A stretch of DNA of 24,663 nt from Sulfurovum sp. GTDB taxonomy: Bacteria; Campylobacterota; Campylobacteria; Campylobacterales; Sulfurovaceae. A model generated the notes under the pieces. It saw only the letters and a list, made by a program, of their open reading frames with translations, was not told the origin of the DNA and searched no databases. Of the stretch, positions 1-8,276 are shown one piece after another (position 1 is the first letter of the stretch; each line of letters begins with the position of its first letter). The stretch is from positions 1 to 24,663 of the forward strand of contig DYTG01000011.1 of the NCBI GenBank assembly GCA_020726085.1, in the 5' to 3' direction. Position numbers and translations under genes: made by a program.

Positions 1-1775
1 TACCCCTCCAGCTCTTCGAGGCGTTCGAGTAGTTCGAGGTATTCATCGCTTTTGGTTTCGTAGAGGGATTGGATCTCTGTTAGCTCTTGGCTTAGTGTGC
101 TGAGTCCTCGTTGTTGGTAGCATTGGGGGTTGCTTAGGCATACGTTTATCTCTTCCATTTTGGCTTCAAGCTCTTCGATTTCAAGGGGCAAGATTTCGAG
201 GGATTTTTGGTCTTTGTAGCTTAGTTTGGTTGGCTTTTTGGCTTTGGGTTGGCTTTTTGGGGGAGTTGTTTTGGCGTTTTTTTCGCTCTCCTCCTCTTCC
301 CATCCAATCTTTTCCAAAAATTCGCTGTATGTGCCATCAAAATACTCCGCTTTGCCTTTGTGGAAGATTATCAAAGCATTGGCAAGACGGTGAAGCAACA
401 TTTGCGAGTGGGTGACAATCATCGTCGAACCCTTGAAGTTTTCTATCGCATCGCACAAAGCATCAATCGATTGCATATCAAGGTGGTTGGTAGGTTCATC
501 CAAAAAGAGCAAATTAGCAGGTGTAGCGATGATTTTGCCTAGCATTACACGGCTTCGCTCACCTCCTGAGAGTACCGAAATTCTCTTTTTGGCACTATCG
601 CCTCCAAACATCATCCTCCCTGCAATGCCACGTACTTCACTTGCACCTATATCACGTCTGGCGTTTGCGATTTCATCGAGAATGGTCATTGAGGTATTGA
701 GTCTTTCGATATTGGTCTGTCCAAAGTGGGCAAAGGTAGTCGAGGAATGAAACTCCAGACCCCCCTCTCTTGGCTCAAACTCTCCTGCTATGAGATTGAG
801 CAGTGTCGATTTACCTTTGCCGTTTTTGCCAATAATGGCTAGGGTTTTGCCGTGCATCATATCAAAGCTAATGTTTTCAAACAGATTGGGAGTACTATCG
901 TATCCAAAGGTCACATCACGCACTCTTAATACAATCTTAGCAGGAGTAGGAGCGTAGCTAAAATCAAAAGCGAGTGAACTCTCACTCTCCAAATCCTCCA
1001 TTATCTCCATCTTCTCTAGCTCTTTGACCTTGGATTGTGCCAACGCTGCAGTGGAGGCTCTAGCACGGTTACGAGCGATAAACTCTTCGAGTTCTTGGCG
1101 TTTTTTGAGTTGGTTTGTTCGAGTCTTTTGGTAGGTCTCATCGGAAAGGGCTAAGGTATCGTAAAACTTATAGCTATTGCCCTCTACGCTATGCAAACCT
1201 TTACGATTGATGCCCATAGTGTGCGTTGAGATGGAGTCCATGAAGTCTCTATCGTGGGTAATAAGTATCACCTCTCCCTCAAATGCACAAATAAAACCCT
1301 CCAACCATCGAAGCGAGACAATATCAAGGTAGTTGGTAGGTTCATCAAGCAACAACATATTGGGTTCTTGGGCTAAGAGCTTGACAAGATTGATGCGAAT
1401 CTGATACCCACCCGAAAAGCTTAAGGGGTCTTTGTCCAAATCCTCGTGCGAAAAACCCAAACCAAAAAGCAACTTCTCTATCTTGTAAAAGTTCCACTCC
1501 TCACCTTTTGGCAGACTCAAAGCACACTCCTCTTTAAGCGTTTTTTGACTAAAGTGAAGATGTTGTTCCAAAGCCCCTATACGGTAGTTTTTGGGGATAC
1601 TTAACTCTCCGCTATCGTACGACTCTTGCCCTAAAATAATCTTAAAAAGTGTCGATTTCCCTGACCCATTACGCCCTACAAATCCTATCTTTTGACGTGA
1701 GGCTACTTGGAGGTTTATATCTTTGAATAACGTATCGCCTCCAAAGCTTTTGGATAGGTTGGTGAGTTGAATCAT
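1..1775 (-). CDS. ABC-F family ATPase (Uup/YheS-like), 3' end at window edge
   Basis: This is a soluble protein with two ABC ATPase domains and no membrane segments. ABC-F proteins bind the ribosome and act in translation rather than transport. Domain 1 has Walker A GRNGSGKST (about residues 34-42), signature FSGGYQ and Walker B LLLDEPTNYLD. Domain 2 has GKNGKGKST, LSGGERSRV and LLFLDEPTNHLD. A charged linker between the domains (around LKKRQELEEFIARNRARAS) matches the interdomain linker of this family. A basic segment and a C-terminal coiled coil starting LSYKDQKSLE resemble the Uup/YheS tail. The start is ATG at 1775, preceded by AAGGA at good spacing. Reading runs 591 codons to position 3, and the next codon begins TA, so the stop probably straddles the edge. 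The exact ABC-F subfamily is uncertain. It is divergent from gspF. Confidence 0.93.
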   Translation of the reverse strand, partial: MIQLTNLSKSFGGDTLFKDINLQVASRQKIGFVGRNGSGKSTLFKIILGQESYDSGELSIPKNYRIGALEQHLHFSQKTLKEECALSLPKGEEWNFYKIEKLLFGLGFSHEDLDKDPLSFSGGYQIRINLVKLLAQEPNMLLLDEPTNYLDIVSLRWLEGFICAFEGEVILITHDRDFMDSISTHTMGINRKGLHSVEGNSYKFYDTLALSDETYQKTRTNQLKKRQELEEFIARNRARASTAALAQSKVKELEKMEIMEDLESESSLAFDFSYAPTPAKIVLRVRDVTFGYDSTPNLFENISFDMMHGKTLAIIGKNGKGKSTLLNLIAGEFEPREGGLEFHSSTTFAHFGQTNIERLNTSMTILDEIANARRDIGASEVRGIAGRMMFGGDSAKKRISVLSGGERSRVMLGKIIATPANLLFLDEPTNHLDMQSIDALCDAIENFKGSTMIVTHSQMLLHRLANALIIFHKGKAEYFDGTYSEFLEKIGWEEEESEKNAKTTPPKSQPKAKKPTKLSYKDQKSLEILPLEIEELEAKMEEINVCLSNPQCYQQRGLSTLSQELTEIQSLYETKSDEYLELLERLEELEG

Positions 1776-1805
1776 GACGTAGTTCCTTGTTTGATGTGAA
1801 GTGAG

Positions 1806-1811
1806 ATTATA
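1806..1811 (-). promoter_or_regulatory. -10 box for the ABC-F gene
   Basis: On the minus strand the sequence reads TGCTATAAT, an extended -10 box (TGn-TATAAT), about 30 bases before the ATG at 1775. A TTGACA lies further upstream (1835-1840), but its 23-base spacing is too long for a normal -35. Confidence 0.55.
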
Positions 1812-1883
1812 GCATAAGCCTACTTTTAATGGTTTGTCAAGCTAAGGATTGGGTCATCCATCCATTATTAACCCCAAATAGGC

Positions 1884-1889
1884 TACAAT
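1884..1889 (+). promoter_or_regulatory. -10 box for gspF
   Basis: GGCTACAAT lies 37 bases before the GTG start of gspF. Only a -10-like hexamer is visible, with no good -35. This is common in Campylobacterota housekeeping promoters. Confidence 0.4.
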
Positions 1890-1902
1890 TGCCCCCTATA
1901 AG

Positions 1903-1930
1903 TCCGCAAAGGAGACTCCGCAAAGGTGAA
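1903..1930 (+). repeat. 14-bp tandem repeat over the gspF ribosome binding site and start
   Basis: TCCGCAAAGGAGAC (1903-1916) is followed directly by TCCGCAAAGGTGAA (1917-1930). The first copy supplies the ribosome binding site AAAGGAG. In the second copy the equivalent GGAG has become GGTG, and its GTG is the apparent start codon of gspF at 1926. Confidence 0.8.
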
Positions 1931-3125
1931 CAGTCGTATTCTCTACAGTGCCATTAGCAAAAATCAAGAGAAGATTAATGGGGTCTTTAATGGCTCAAAG
2001 AGTGAATTTGAGGAGTTTGTACGCAAAAAAAAGCTCATTGTGACACATTTCAAGCTTCAAACCAAAAAACTTCAAAAAGGCAAACTAACCCCCGATGAGT
2101 TTTTGGCTTTGATAGAAGAACTCTATTACCTTATCCAATCGGGCATGGCGATTGACAAAGCCCTTAAGCTTCTCATTACCACCGCTTCAAAAGAGGCTCA
2201 AATCAAACTCCTTGAAAATGTACTCAAAGATGTCAAAGGCGGTGAGCAGTTTTCAATAGCTCTCAAAAGAGGACTCGATGCCCAGGGTATAGGCGTGGAT
2301 GCTTTGAGTATTGGATTTATCGCAACCGCCGAAGAGGTGGGAAATTTGGGCGATGGACTCAAACAACTTTTTGATTATCTCACTTTTCAAAAAGGGATTC
2401 GGGGTGATATTCGTCAAGCTCTCTCCTATCCTATCTTTTTGCTAGGGATGAGCGTAGCGGTATCGTTTTTGATTTTTTTTCTTATTATTCCCAAATTTTC
2501 GACCCTTTTTACCCCCGAAGAGTTCCAAAAGCTCCCCAGTATCTCCTACAATGTCTTGATGCTAGGCAACTATCTCAATGATAATGCGATGATGGTTTTT
2601 GTGCTTTTGGGTGCTATTATTACGCCTATCGTGCTGTATGTTCAAAAAAAGGGTATCAATTGGTTGGCTATTTTTTACCGCACGCCCAAACTTAGAGATT
2701 TGGTAATCGATATTCAACTCTCCATTGTCTATGGGGCGTTGTCCAATATGCTTGAGGGGGGGCTTGAAATCGATAAGGCCTTACGCCAACTCAAAAAGAT
2801 TGAGCTACTCAAAGATATAGATGACCTCATCGTCAATGCCCTTAGTCAAATCAAACAAGGGATAAAACTCTCCGAAGTCTTTGCACTAAGTTCTATCATC
2901 CCTCCTAGCGATATAGCCTTGCTCTATGTGGGTGAAAATTCCGCTTCGATGGTAGAGATTTTCCGTTCACTCTCCACGCGTCACTCGCAATCTTTTAGCC
3001 GTCAAACCAAAAAGATTTTGGCTATCTTAGAACCTGCCGTCATTGTAGCGTTGGGGATTTTTATCGCTTTTATTATCGTAGCTATCATGTTGGCAGTGAT
3101 GAGTATCTCCGATATGGCAGGATAG
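1926..3125 (+). CDS. gspF: Type II secretion inner-membrane platform protein (GspF/PilC family)
   Basis: A polytopic inner-membrane protein that forms the platform on which the secretion ATPase drives pseudopilus assembly. The N-terminal segment (residues 4-45, RILYSAISKNQEK onward) matches the usual GspF start pattern. Two GspF cytoplasmic domains follow, at about 55-170 and 255-370. The first contains GMAIDKALKLL and the second LEGGLEIDKALRQL. Likely membrane spans are at 169-189, 221-240 and 370-393, the last being the typical LEPAVIVALGIF...AIMLAVMS ending. The length of 399 residues is normal. The start is GTG at 1926 with AAAGGAG 11 bases upstream; the next in-frame ATG would remove conserved sequence. 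No gspE lies beside it, which is unusual. The other plus-strand secretion genes resume only after the restriction-modification gene. Confidence 0.92.
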   Translation: MNSRILYSAISKNQEKINGVFNGSKSEFEEFVRKKKLIVTHFKLQTKKLQKGKLTPDEFLALIEELYYLIQSGMAIDKALKLLITTASKEAQIKLLENVLKDVKGGEQFSIALKRGLDAQGIGVDALSIGFIATAEEVGNLGDGLKQLFDYLTFQKGIRGDIRQALSYPIFLLGMSVAVSFLIFFLIIPKFSTLFTPEEFQKLPSISYNVLMLGNYLNDNAMMVFVLLGAIITPIVLYVQKKGINWLAIFYRTPKLRDLVIDIQLSIVYGALSNMLEGGLEIDKALRQLKKIELLKDIDDLIVNALSQIKQGIKLSEVFALSSIIPPSDIALLYVGENSASMVEIFRSLSTRHSQSFSRQTKKILAILEPAVIVALGIFIAFIIVAIMLAVMSISDMAG

Positions 3126-3155
3126 GGTCTTAGGGTCTCAAAAGAGATTTTTGGG

Positions 3156-3161
3156 TATAAT
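3156..3161 (+). promoter_or_regulatory. -10 box for the restriction-modification gene
   Basis: GGGTATAAT is a perfect -10 hexamer 30 bases before the ATG at 3192, in the 66-base gap after gspF. It suggests the restriction-modification gene has its own promoter and does not depend on gspF transcription. Confidence 0.6.
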
Positions 3162-3191
3162 TAATACCAAAATACCAAAAAGGAGGCATAG

Positions 3192-6100
3192 ATGAGCGAT
3201 AAAACCAACGTCAAAATCTTGGGATTTGAACCCAAAGAAAATGCCTCGGATATGTATATAAAAAAATACGCAGACAACTATGCCATAGAGATAGATTTTG
3301 CCAAAAATACCCTCAATTTTGGTGGAAAAATTTGCATTGGTGATAAAACTACCCAAAATATCACCAAGCCTGAAGATTGGGTGGTGCTTGAATGTGTCAA
3401 TCGCTTACTGGAAAAAGGCTACAACCCTGAGAATATTCAATTAGAAAAAGTGTATCCCGCGGGTCACGGTTTTTCGGGTCGTTTGGATATTTGTGTGACA
3501 CGTGATGATGGCTCTGAATACCTTTTGATAGAGTGCAAAACCTACGGCAAAGAGTTTGATAAAGAGTTTACTCGTATGAAAAAAGACGGTGGGCAACTCT
3601 TTACCTACTTCAAGTTTAGTAATAAGCCCGATGTCATTATGCTCTACACTTCCCAAATAACCTCCAATGAGCTTGTTTACCGTAATGAAATAGTCAAGAT
3701 AGAAGAAGATCATCGAAGCGGTGATGTCAAGGATTTTTACCAAAAATGGAATAAACTCACTAAGGATAATGGTATTTTTGACCCTTGGGTTGAATGCTAT
3801 AACTATGAGAGTAAAGCATTAACGCCCAAATTGTTAAAACCTATTCAAGAAGAGGATAGTAGTTTAATCTTTAACCAGTTTTTGGAAATATTAAGACACA
3901 ATGTCGTTTCCGACAAGCCCAATGCTTTCAATAAAATCTTTACCTTATTCCTTTGCAAAGTCTATGACGAAAAAACGACTAAACACAATGAGGAGTTAAA
4001 ATTTCAATGGATAGAGAGCAAAGACGCTTCAAAAGGTGAAAATGCTTATGTTGATTTTTTGATTAGACTTTCAGATTTGTATAAAAACGGAATGTTGGAA
4101 TTTCTTGAAAAAGAGATTACCGATTTTTCTCAAATTGACTTTGAAAGAAAATACAAACATCTTGATGACTCCATCAAAAAAGATTTACTCAAAGAATTTA
4201 ACAAAATTCGTCTTGAAAAAAATAATGAATTTGCCATCAAAGAGGTATTTGATAAGCAATCCTTTTTGGAAAATGCAAAAATAGTCAAAGAGGTGGTTGA
4301 GCTTCTGCAAGGTTTTAGAATTCGATACAACAAAAGACAACAGTACCTTTCCAACTTCTTTGAGCTACTTTTAACAACTGGTTTAAAACAAGAATCGGGT
4401 CAATTTTTCACGCCCGTTCCTGTGGCACAATTTATTATCAAAAGTTTACCGATTGATAAAATAATGGATGAAAAATTAGAAAAAGGTGAGCGGAACAATC
4501 TTTTGCCATATGTTATTGATTATGCGGCTGGGAGTGGGCATTTCTTGACCGAGAGTATGCATGAAATCCAAAAACATCTAAACGAAAAAAATTCCAATGA
4601 CTACATAGCCGATACCTCAAAAAAAATCAAATCTTGGAAAGAAGATCACTTTGATTGGGCTACGCAATATGTGTATGGGATTGAAAAAGATTACCGTTTG
4701 GTCAAAGTAGGCAAGGTTGGCTGTTATCTTCATGGCGATGGTCTTGCCAATGTATTACTAAGTGATGGGTTGGGTAGCTTCAAAAAAACAAAAGAGTATA
4801 AAGGGTTACTCAGAGAAAACAAAACCGATTTTCCACAAGATAATGGTCAATTTGATATTTTAATCTCCAATCCTCCCTATTCTGTCTCCTCTTTCAAGAG
4901 AACAACGGCAGATTATTACACAAAAGAGGATTTTGAACTCTACGACAAACTCACCGACAATAGCTCTGAAATAGAGTGTTTGTTTATAGAACGCACCAAG
5001 CAACTGCTCAAAGATGATGGTGTGGCGGGTGTTATTTTGCCCAGTTCCATTCTAAGCAATACGGGGATTTATTCCAAATCTCGTGAAATCATTCTCCAAT
5101 ATTTTGATATTGTGGGGATTACAGAGCTAGGTTCCAATACCTTTATGGCGACAGGGACGAATACGGTGGTCTTATTTTTGAGACGAAGAAACAATTATGA
5201 GCATATCAATCTCAAAATTGCCGTAGAGAGATTTTTTACCACCCATCGAGATGTGACCCTAAACGGCATAGAAAACCCAGTTGCGAAATATCTTAACCAT
5301 GTCTGGGAAGGGTTGGCACTCGAAGATTATCTCTCCCTTGTGAAAAGGGAGCCAAGCAAAGTCGTAGTAGAGCATGAACTCTACAAAGAGTACCAAAAGA
5401 AACTCAAAGCCAAAAATGACAAAGAGTTTTGGAATCTGTTGCAAGAACGAGAAACTCAAAAACTACTCTACTTCATCATCGCCTATCCTCAAAAAGTAGT
5501 ATTGGTCAAAAGTGGTGAAAAAGATGCCGAAAAACGCTTTTTGGGGTATGAATTTAGCAACCGTAGAGGAAGCGAAGGAATCCACCCTATCCAACGAGGC
5601 AAAAATATCGAAGAGTGTACGCAACTCTTTGACGCAGAAGTTTTTGATAACCCCACCAAAGCCAGTACCTACATCTACAAAGCATTTTTAGGCGATTTCG
5701 ATACCCCCATAGATGAGTGCTTACAAAAGAATATCTCTCGTCATAATCTGGTCGATATGATGACCTTTGACCGTGTTGAGTTTGAGAAAAATATTTCGTT
5801 AAGTGTTAAAAAAAAAGTAAAGATTGAGAGTAAGTGGGATGTGTATAAATTAAATCAACTTGTTTCAATAGTTAGAGGAGCTTCACCAAGACCAATAAGA
5901 GAGTATATTACGACAGATGTAGATGGTGTGAATTGGATTAAAATTGGAGATGTTAAACCAGATTCAAAATATATAACTGAAACAAAAGAAAAAATTACTA
6001 TAGAAGGAGCCAAAAAATCAAGATTTGTTAAAAAGGGTGATTTCATTCTTTCTAATTCAATGAGTTTTGGTAGACCTTATATTATGGAAATTGAAGGGTG

Positions 6101-6920
6101 TATTCACGATGGTTGGCTGTTGTTAAGTGATTTTACTAAAAACCTTAACAAAGATTATTTGTATAATATTTTGTCTGATAAAATTGTTCAAGAACAATTT
6201 ATTTCCGCTGCAAGTGGAGGAACTTCTGTGGATAATCTCAATATTGACAAAGTAGCTTATACCCAAATCCCCCTCCCACCACTCGACATTCAACAAAAAA
6301 TTGTTGCCGAAATTGAGGTTTTGGAAGCCAAAGAGAAGAGAGCGAGAGAGGAAGTGGAGGGGTTGAAATTAAAAACGAAGGAAATTTTTGAAAGTATAAA
6401 TTCATTAAATAAAGTTTCACTGGAAGATATTTCAGAAAACTTAGACAATTTGAGAAAACCTGTTACCAAAGGGTATAGAGAAAAAGGTGAAATACCTTAT
6501 TATGGTGCTTCTGGAATTATTGATTATGTTTCAAATTATATTTTAGATGATTTCGTGTTATTGGTTTCAGAAGATGGAGCAAATTTGAAAGCTAGAACTT
6601 CACCAATTGCCTTTACTGTAAATGGAAAAATTTGGGTCAATAATCACGCTCATATTTTAAAGTTTAGAGATAAGGCAACACATAAATTAGTTGAAATTTA
6701 TTTAAACAAAACCGATATTTCTGAATATATAACAGGACAAGCTCAACCTAAATTAAATCAACAAAATTTGAATGCTATAAAAATCCCCCTCCCGCCCCTT
6801 GCCAAACAACAAAAAATAGTTTCCCAAATAGAAAAAATAGAGGCACAAATCGCTCTTTTGGAGGGACAAATTGGAGTGATTCCGCAAGAGAAAGAGGCGG
6901 TTTTGAGGGCGTATTTGTAG
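3192..6920 (+). CDS. Single-chain restriction-modification enzyme with two target-recognition domains (Type IIG/IIB, AloI/CjeI-like)
   Basis: One 1242-residue polypeptide carries nuclease, methylase and specificity parts. The N-terminal PD-(D/E)XK nuclease shows GRLD99 and IE114CK116, followed by a QLFTY (Q135, Y139) motif of the QxxxY type. The methylase shows GQFFTP (403-408), the AdoMet motif DYAAGSG (443-449) and the catalytic NPPY (560-563), indicating N6-adenine methylation. From about residue 875 there are two HsdS-like target-recognition domains, each closed by an IPLPPL..QQKIV coiled-coil segment (about 1027 and 1199). This order and size match AloI, PpiI and CjeI, which cut on both sides of a split site; site and cutting pattern here are unknown. 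The ATG at 3192 has a perfect AAGGAGG six bases upstream. All catalytic residues appear intact. The recognition domains are much AT-richer than the rest of the gene. Confidence 0.93.
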   Translation: MSDKTNVKILGFEPKENASDMYIKKYADNYAIEIDFAKNTLNFGGKICIGDKTTQNITKPEDWVVLECVNRLLEKGYNPENIQLEKVYPAGHGFSGRLDICVTRDDGSEYLLIECKTYGKEFDKEFTRMKKDGGQLFTYFKFSNKPDVIMLYTSQITSNELVYRNEIVKIEEDHRSGDVKDFYQKWNKLTKDNGIFDPWVECYNYESKALTPKLLKPIQEEDSSLIFNQFLEILRHNVVSDKPNAFNKIFTLFLCKVYDEKTTKHNEELKFQWIESKDASKGENAYVDFLIRLSDLYKNGMLEFLEKEITDFSQIDFERKYKHLDDSIKKDLLKEFNKIRLEKNNEFAIKEVFDKQSFLENAKIVKEVVELLQGFRIRYNKRQQYLSNFFELLLTTGLKQESGQFFTPVPVAQFIIKSLPIDKIMDEKLEKGERNNLLPYVIDYAAGSGHFLTESMHEIQKHLNEKNSNDYIADTSKKIKSWKEDHFDWATQYVYGIEKDYRLVKVGKVGCYLHGDGLANVLLSDGLGSFKKTKEYKGLLRENKTDFPQDNGQFDILISNPPYSVSSFKRTTADYYTKEDFELYDKLTDNSSEIECLFIERTKQLLKDDGVAGVILPSSILSNTGIYSKSREIILQYFDIVGITELGSNTFMATGTNTVVLFLRRRNNYEHINLKIAVERFFTTHRDVTLNGIENPVAKYLNHVWEGLALEDYLSLVKREPSKVVVEHELYKEYQKKLKAKNDKEFWNLLQERETQKLLYFIIAYPQKVVLVKSGEKDAEKRFLGYEFSNRRGSEGIHPIQRGKNIEECTQLFDAEVFDNPTKASTYIYKAFLGDFDTPIDECLQKNISRHNLVDMMTFDRVEFEKNISLSVKKKVKIESKWDVYKLNQLVSIVRGASPRPIREYITTDVDGVNWIKIGDVKPDSKYITETKEKITIEGAKKSRFVKKGDFILSNSMSFGRPYIMEIEGCIHDGWLLLSDFTKNLNKDYLYNILSDKIVQEQFISAASGGTSVDNLNIDKVAYTQIPLPPLDIQQKIVAEIEVLEAKEKRAREEVEGLKLKTKEIFESINSLNKVSLEDISENLDNLRKPVTKGYREKGEIPYYGASGIIDYVSNYILDDFVLLVSEDGANLKARTSPIAFTVNGKIWVNNHAHILKFRDKATHKLVEIYLNKTDISEYITGQAQPKLNQQNLNAIKIPLPPLAKQQKIVSQIEKIEAQIALLEGQIGVIPQEKEAVLRAYL
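5808..5816 (+). repeat. A9 homopolymer in the restriction-modification gene
   Basis: Nine consecutive A bases encode KKK in SVKKKVK, directly before the first target-recognition domain. Slippage here would cut off both recognition domains while leaving the nuclease and methylase parts. Confidence 0.9.
6265..6277 (+). repeat. 13-bp direct repeat, copy 1 (end of first recognition domain)
   Basis: AAATCCCCCTCCC recurs exactly at 6781-6793. Both copies encode the I-P-L-P turn before the QQKIV helix that closes each recognition domain. Confidence 0.9.
6781..6793 (+). repeat. 13-bp direct repeat, copy 2 (end of second recognition domain)
   Basis: An exact copy of 6265-6277, 516 bases downstream in the same reading frame. 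The pair flanks the second target-recognition domain. Confidence 0.9.
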
Positions 6921-6948
6921 GGATGCGAGATAAAAACAGTGTGTGCCA

Positions 6949-7242
6949 ATGATAAAACCTAAAAGTCGTTACGCCTTTAGCCTTATTGAAATTTTAGTTG
7001 TTTTGGCGATGCTAAGTATCTTGATGATGCTTATTGCTCCAGCGGGAGTCAAGGTCGTAGAGCGTGTGAATAGCTATATAGCCAAAAAAAATGATGAAAA
7101 AATGGTCGATAGATTGCAATTTCAAGCCTTTTTGGAGATCAAAGAGTGCAACGCATCAGCCAATAAAATACTGCAAAAATTTAATATAGAGCGTATCACT
7201 TCCAAAGGATTGATAGTCAAAAAGGATAGCACTTTTGAGTAG
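6949..7242 (+). CDS. Short pseudopilin (GspH-like)
   Basis: A 97-residue protein with a class III signal: the basic start MIKPKSRYA is followed by FSLIEILVVLAMLSILMMLI, with cleavage expected between Ala and Phe and the usual Glu at position +5. The rest is a short globular part with one Cys. It is much shorter than a typical GspH or GspG (about 140-170 residues) and lacks any visible calcium loop of the major pseudopilin, so the GspH label rests on its place before the I-J-K genes. I chose the ATG at 6949; a GTG at 6943 would add two residues. The gene begins 28 bases after the restriction-modification gene, with only a poor ribosome binding site. It could be read through from that gene. Confidence 0.75.
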   Translation: MIKPKSRYAFSLIEILVVLAMLSILMMLIAPAGVKVVERVNSYIAKKNDEKMVDRLQFQAFLEIKECNASANKILQKFNIERITSKGLIVKKDSTFE

Positions 7243-7693
7243 AAGAGGCTTTGTGACGATTGAGATTTTGATTGCGATGGTGATTGGTTTTTTGGCTATT
7301 ATCATGCTCTTTGCTTCGGTGAAGTCGTTGCAAAAAATCACTCTTCAACAACGCCTCTATGAAGATCTCTACACCACCGTACTCTCCCTTAGCGATACCA
7401 TCAAAGCCCAAGAGTGCCGTAAAAATCCCACTTTGGAGGGGAGGCTCAATGGTTTTGATTATAAGGTAGCGTGTGAACAAAAGAAGGTGATGAAAAATTT
7501 TCAAGAGAGCTACGATGAGACGACGTATGAAGATACGGGGGGCAATTTTGGTATCTTTATGATCTATCTTTTTGAAGTGACGATAGAGGTGAGACAAGGG
7601 GGACTCAAAAAGTCCTATCGTTTTTATCAAAGCGAACAAGAACGACTCGTAAGCGAAGAGGAGCTACTAGATGAAATGTTGCAAGGTATGTAG
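7235..7693 (+). CDS. gspI: Minor pseudopilin (GspI-like)
   Basis: A 152-residue protein starting MSRRG, then FVTIEILIAMVIGFLAIIMLF: a classical prepilin peptidase site (Gly before Phe, Glu at +5) and an N-terminal hydrophobic helix. In T2SS the I, J and K minor pseudopilins form the tip that starts pseudopilus assembly. The start is TTG at 7235, overlapping the previous gene by 8 bases and preceded by AAGGA at 8-base spacing; a later start would remove the signal. Assignment to GspI rather than another minor pseudopilin comes from order and size. Confidence 0.8.
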   Translation: MSRRGFVTIEILIAMVIGFLAIIMLFASVKSLQKITLQQRLYEDLYTTVLSLSDTIKAQECRKNPTLEGRLNGFDYKVACEQKKVMKNFQESYDETTYEDTGGNFGIFMIYLFEVTIEVRQGGLKKSYRFYQSEQERLVSEEELLDEMLQGM

Positions 7694-8276
7694 AGCCTTT
7701 ACGCTTATTGAGATGCTTATCTCAATTGTGTTGCTTAGCTTGATTATTGCTACGATGATGTTTGGCTTCAAACAAAGCATAAGCCACCTTCAACAAAGTC
7801 GCTCCATCGCACCTCAAAAAGCCATTGAGTTTGAGCAACTTCGCACACTCATCAAAGGAATGTTTCCATATGTCGTAGAGGTTCAAGAGGGATTTGAGGA
7901 TAAAAAGCTCCAAACCTATCTCCAAGCCCAAGAGAACTCTTTGGAGTTTGTGAGTCAAAGCCCTATCTATCACGATGAGATTGTGATTGCCAAACTTCAA
8001 TGCCTAGAGGAGGCGTTGGTCTATTATGAAAAACCGCTCTATGGTGGCAACTATCTCGCCCCCACACTCGAAGCCAAAGATAAAAAAAAGATATTTTTTG
8101 AGTCCCTTGAAGCGTGTCAATTCTCCTATCAATGGGGCGGTGTGGGCAACAATCCTACCCTTGTCACGCTCTCTTTTAAATCTTCGCACAAAGCCCCCGT
8201 GGAATACCGATTTATGCCGATGGTTGATTTTAACAACACACGCCTTATTAGCATAGTAAACGATAGGGATTTTTGA
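7671..8276 (+). CDS. gspJ: Minor pseudopilin (GspJ-like)
   Basis: A 201-residue protein beginning MKCCKVCRA, followed by FTLIEMLISIVLLSLIIATM: a prepilin signal with Ala instead of Gly before the cleavage site and Glu at +5. The remainder is a soluble periplasmic domain of normal GspJ size. Three Cys in the leader are unusual but would be removed with it. The start ATG overlaps gspI by 23 bases, with AGAGGAG upstream inside gspI, which points to translational coupling. The GspJ name rests on size and its place directly before a recognisable GspK. Confidence 0.8.
   Translation: MKCCKVCRAFTLIEMLISIVLLSLIIATMMFGFKQSISHLQQSRSIAPQKAIEFEQLRTLIKGMFPYVVEVQEGFEDKKLQTYLQAQENSLEFVSQSPIYHDEIVIAKLQCLEEALVYYEKPLYGGNYLAPTLEAKDKKKIFFESLEACQFSYQWGGVGNNPTLVTLSFKSSHKAPVEYRFMPMVDFNNTRLISIVNDRDF

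Noticed and set aside
1835..1840. TTGACA as the -35 box of the ABC-F promoter
   Set aside because: It is 23 bases from the TATAAT, well outside the usual 16-18 bases.
2473..2480. T8 run in gspF as a phase-variable tract
   Set aside because: It encodes part of a hydrophobic span with Phe codons and is short; nothing suggests variation.
7217..7639. A 140-codon open frame on the minus strand
   Set aside because: It lies opposite the GspI gene, whose prepilin signal and overlaps with neighbours are convincing. The antisense translation has no recognisable motif.
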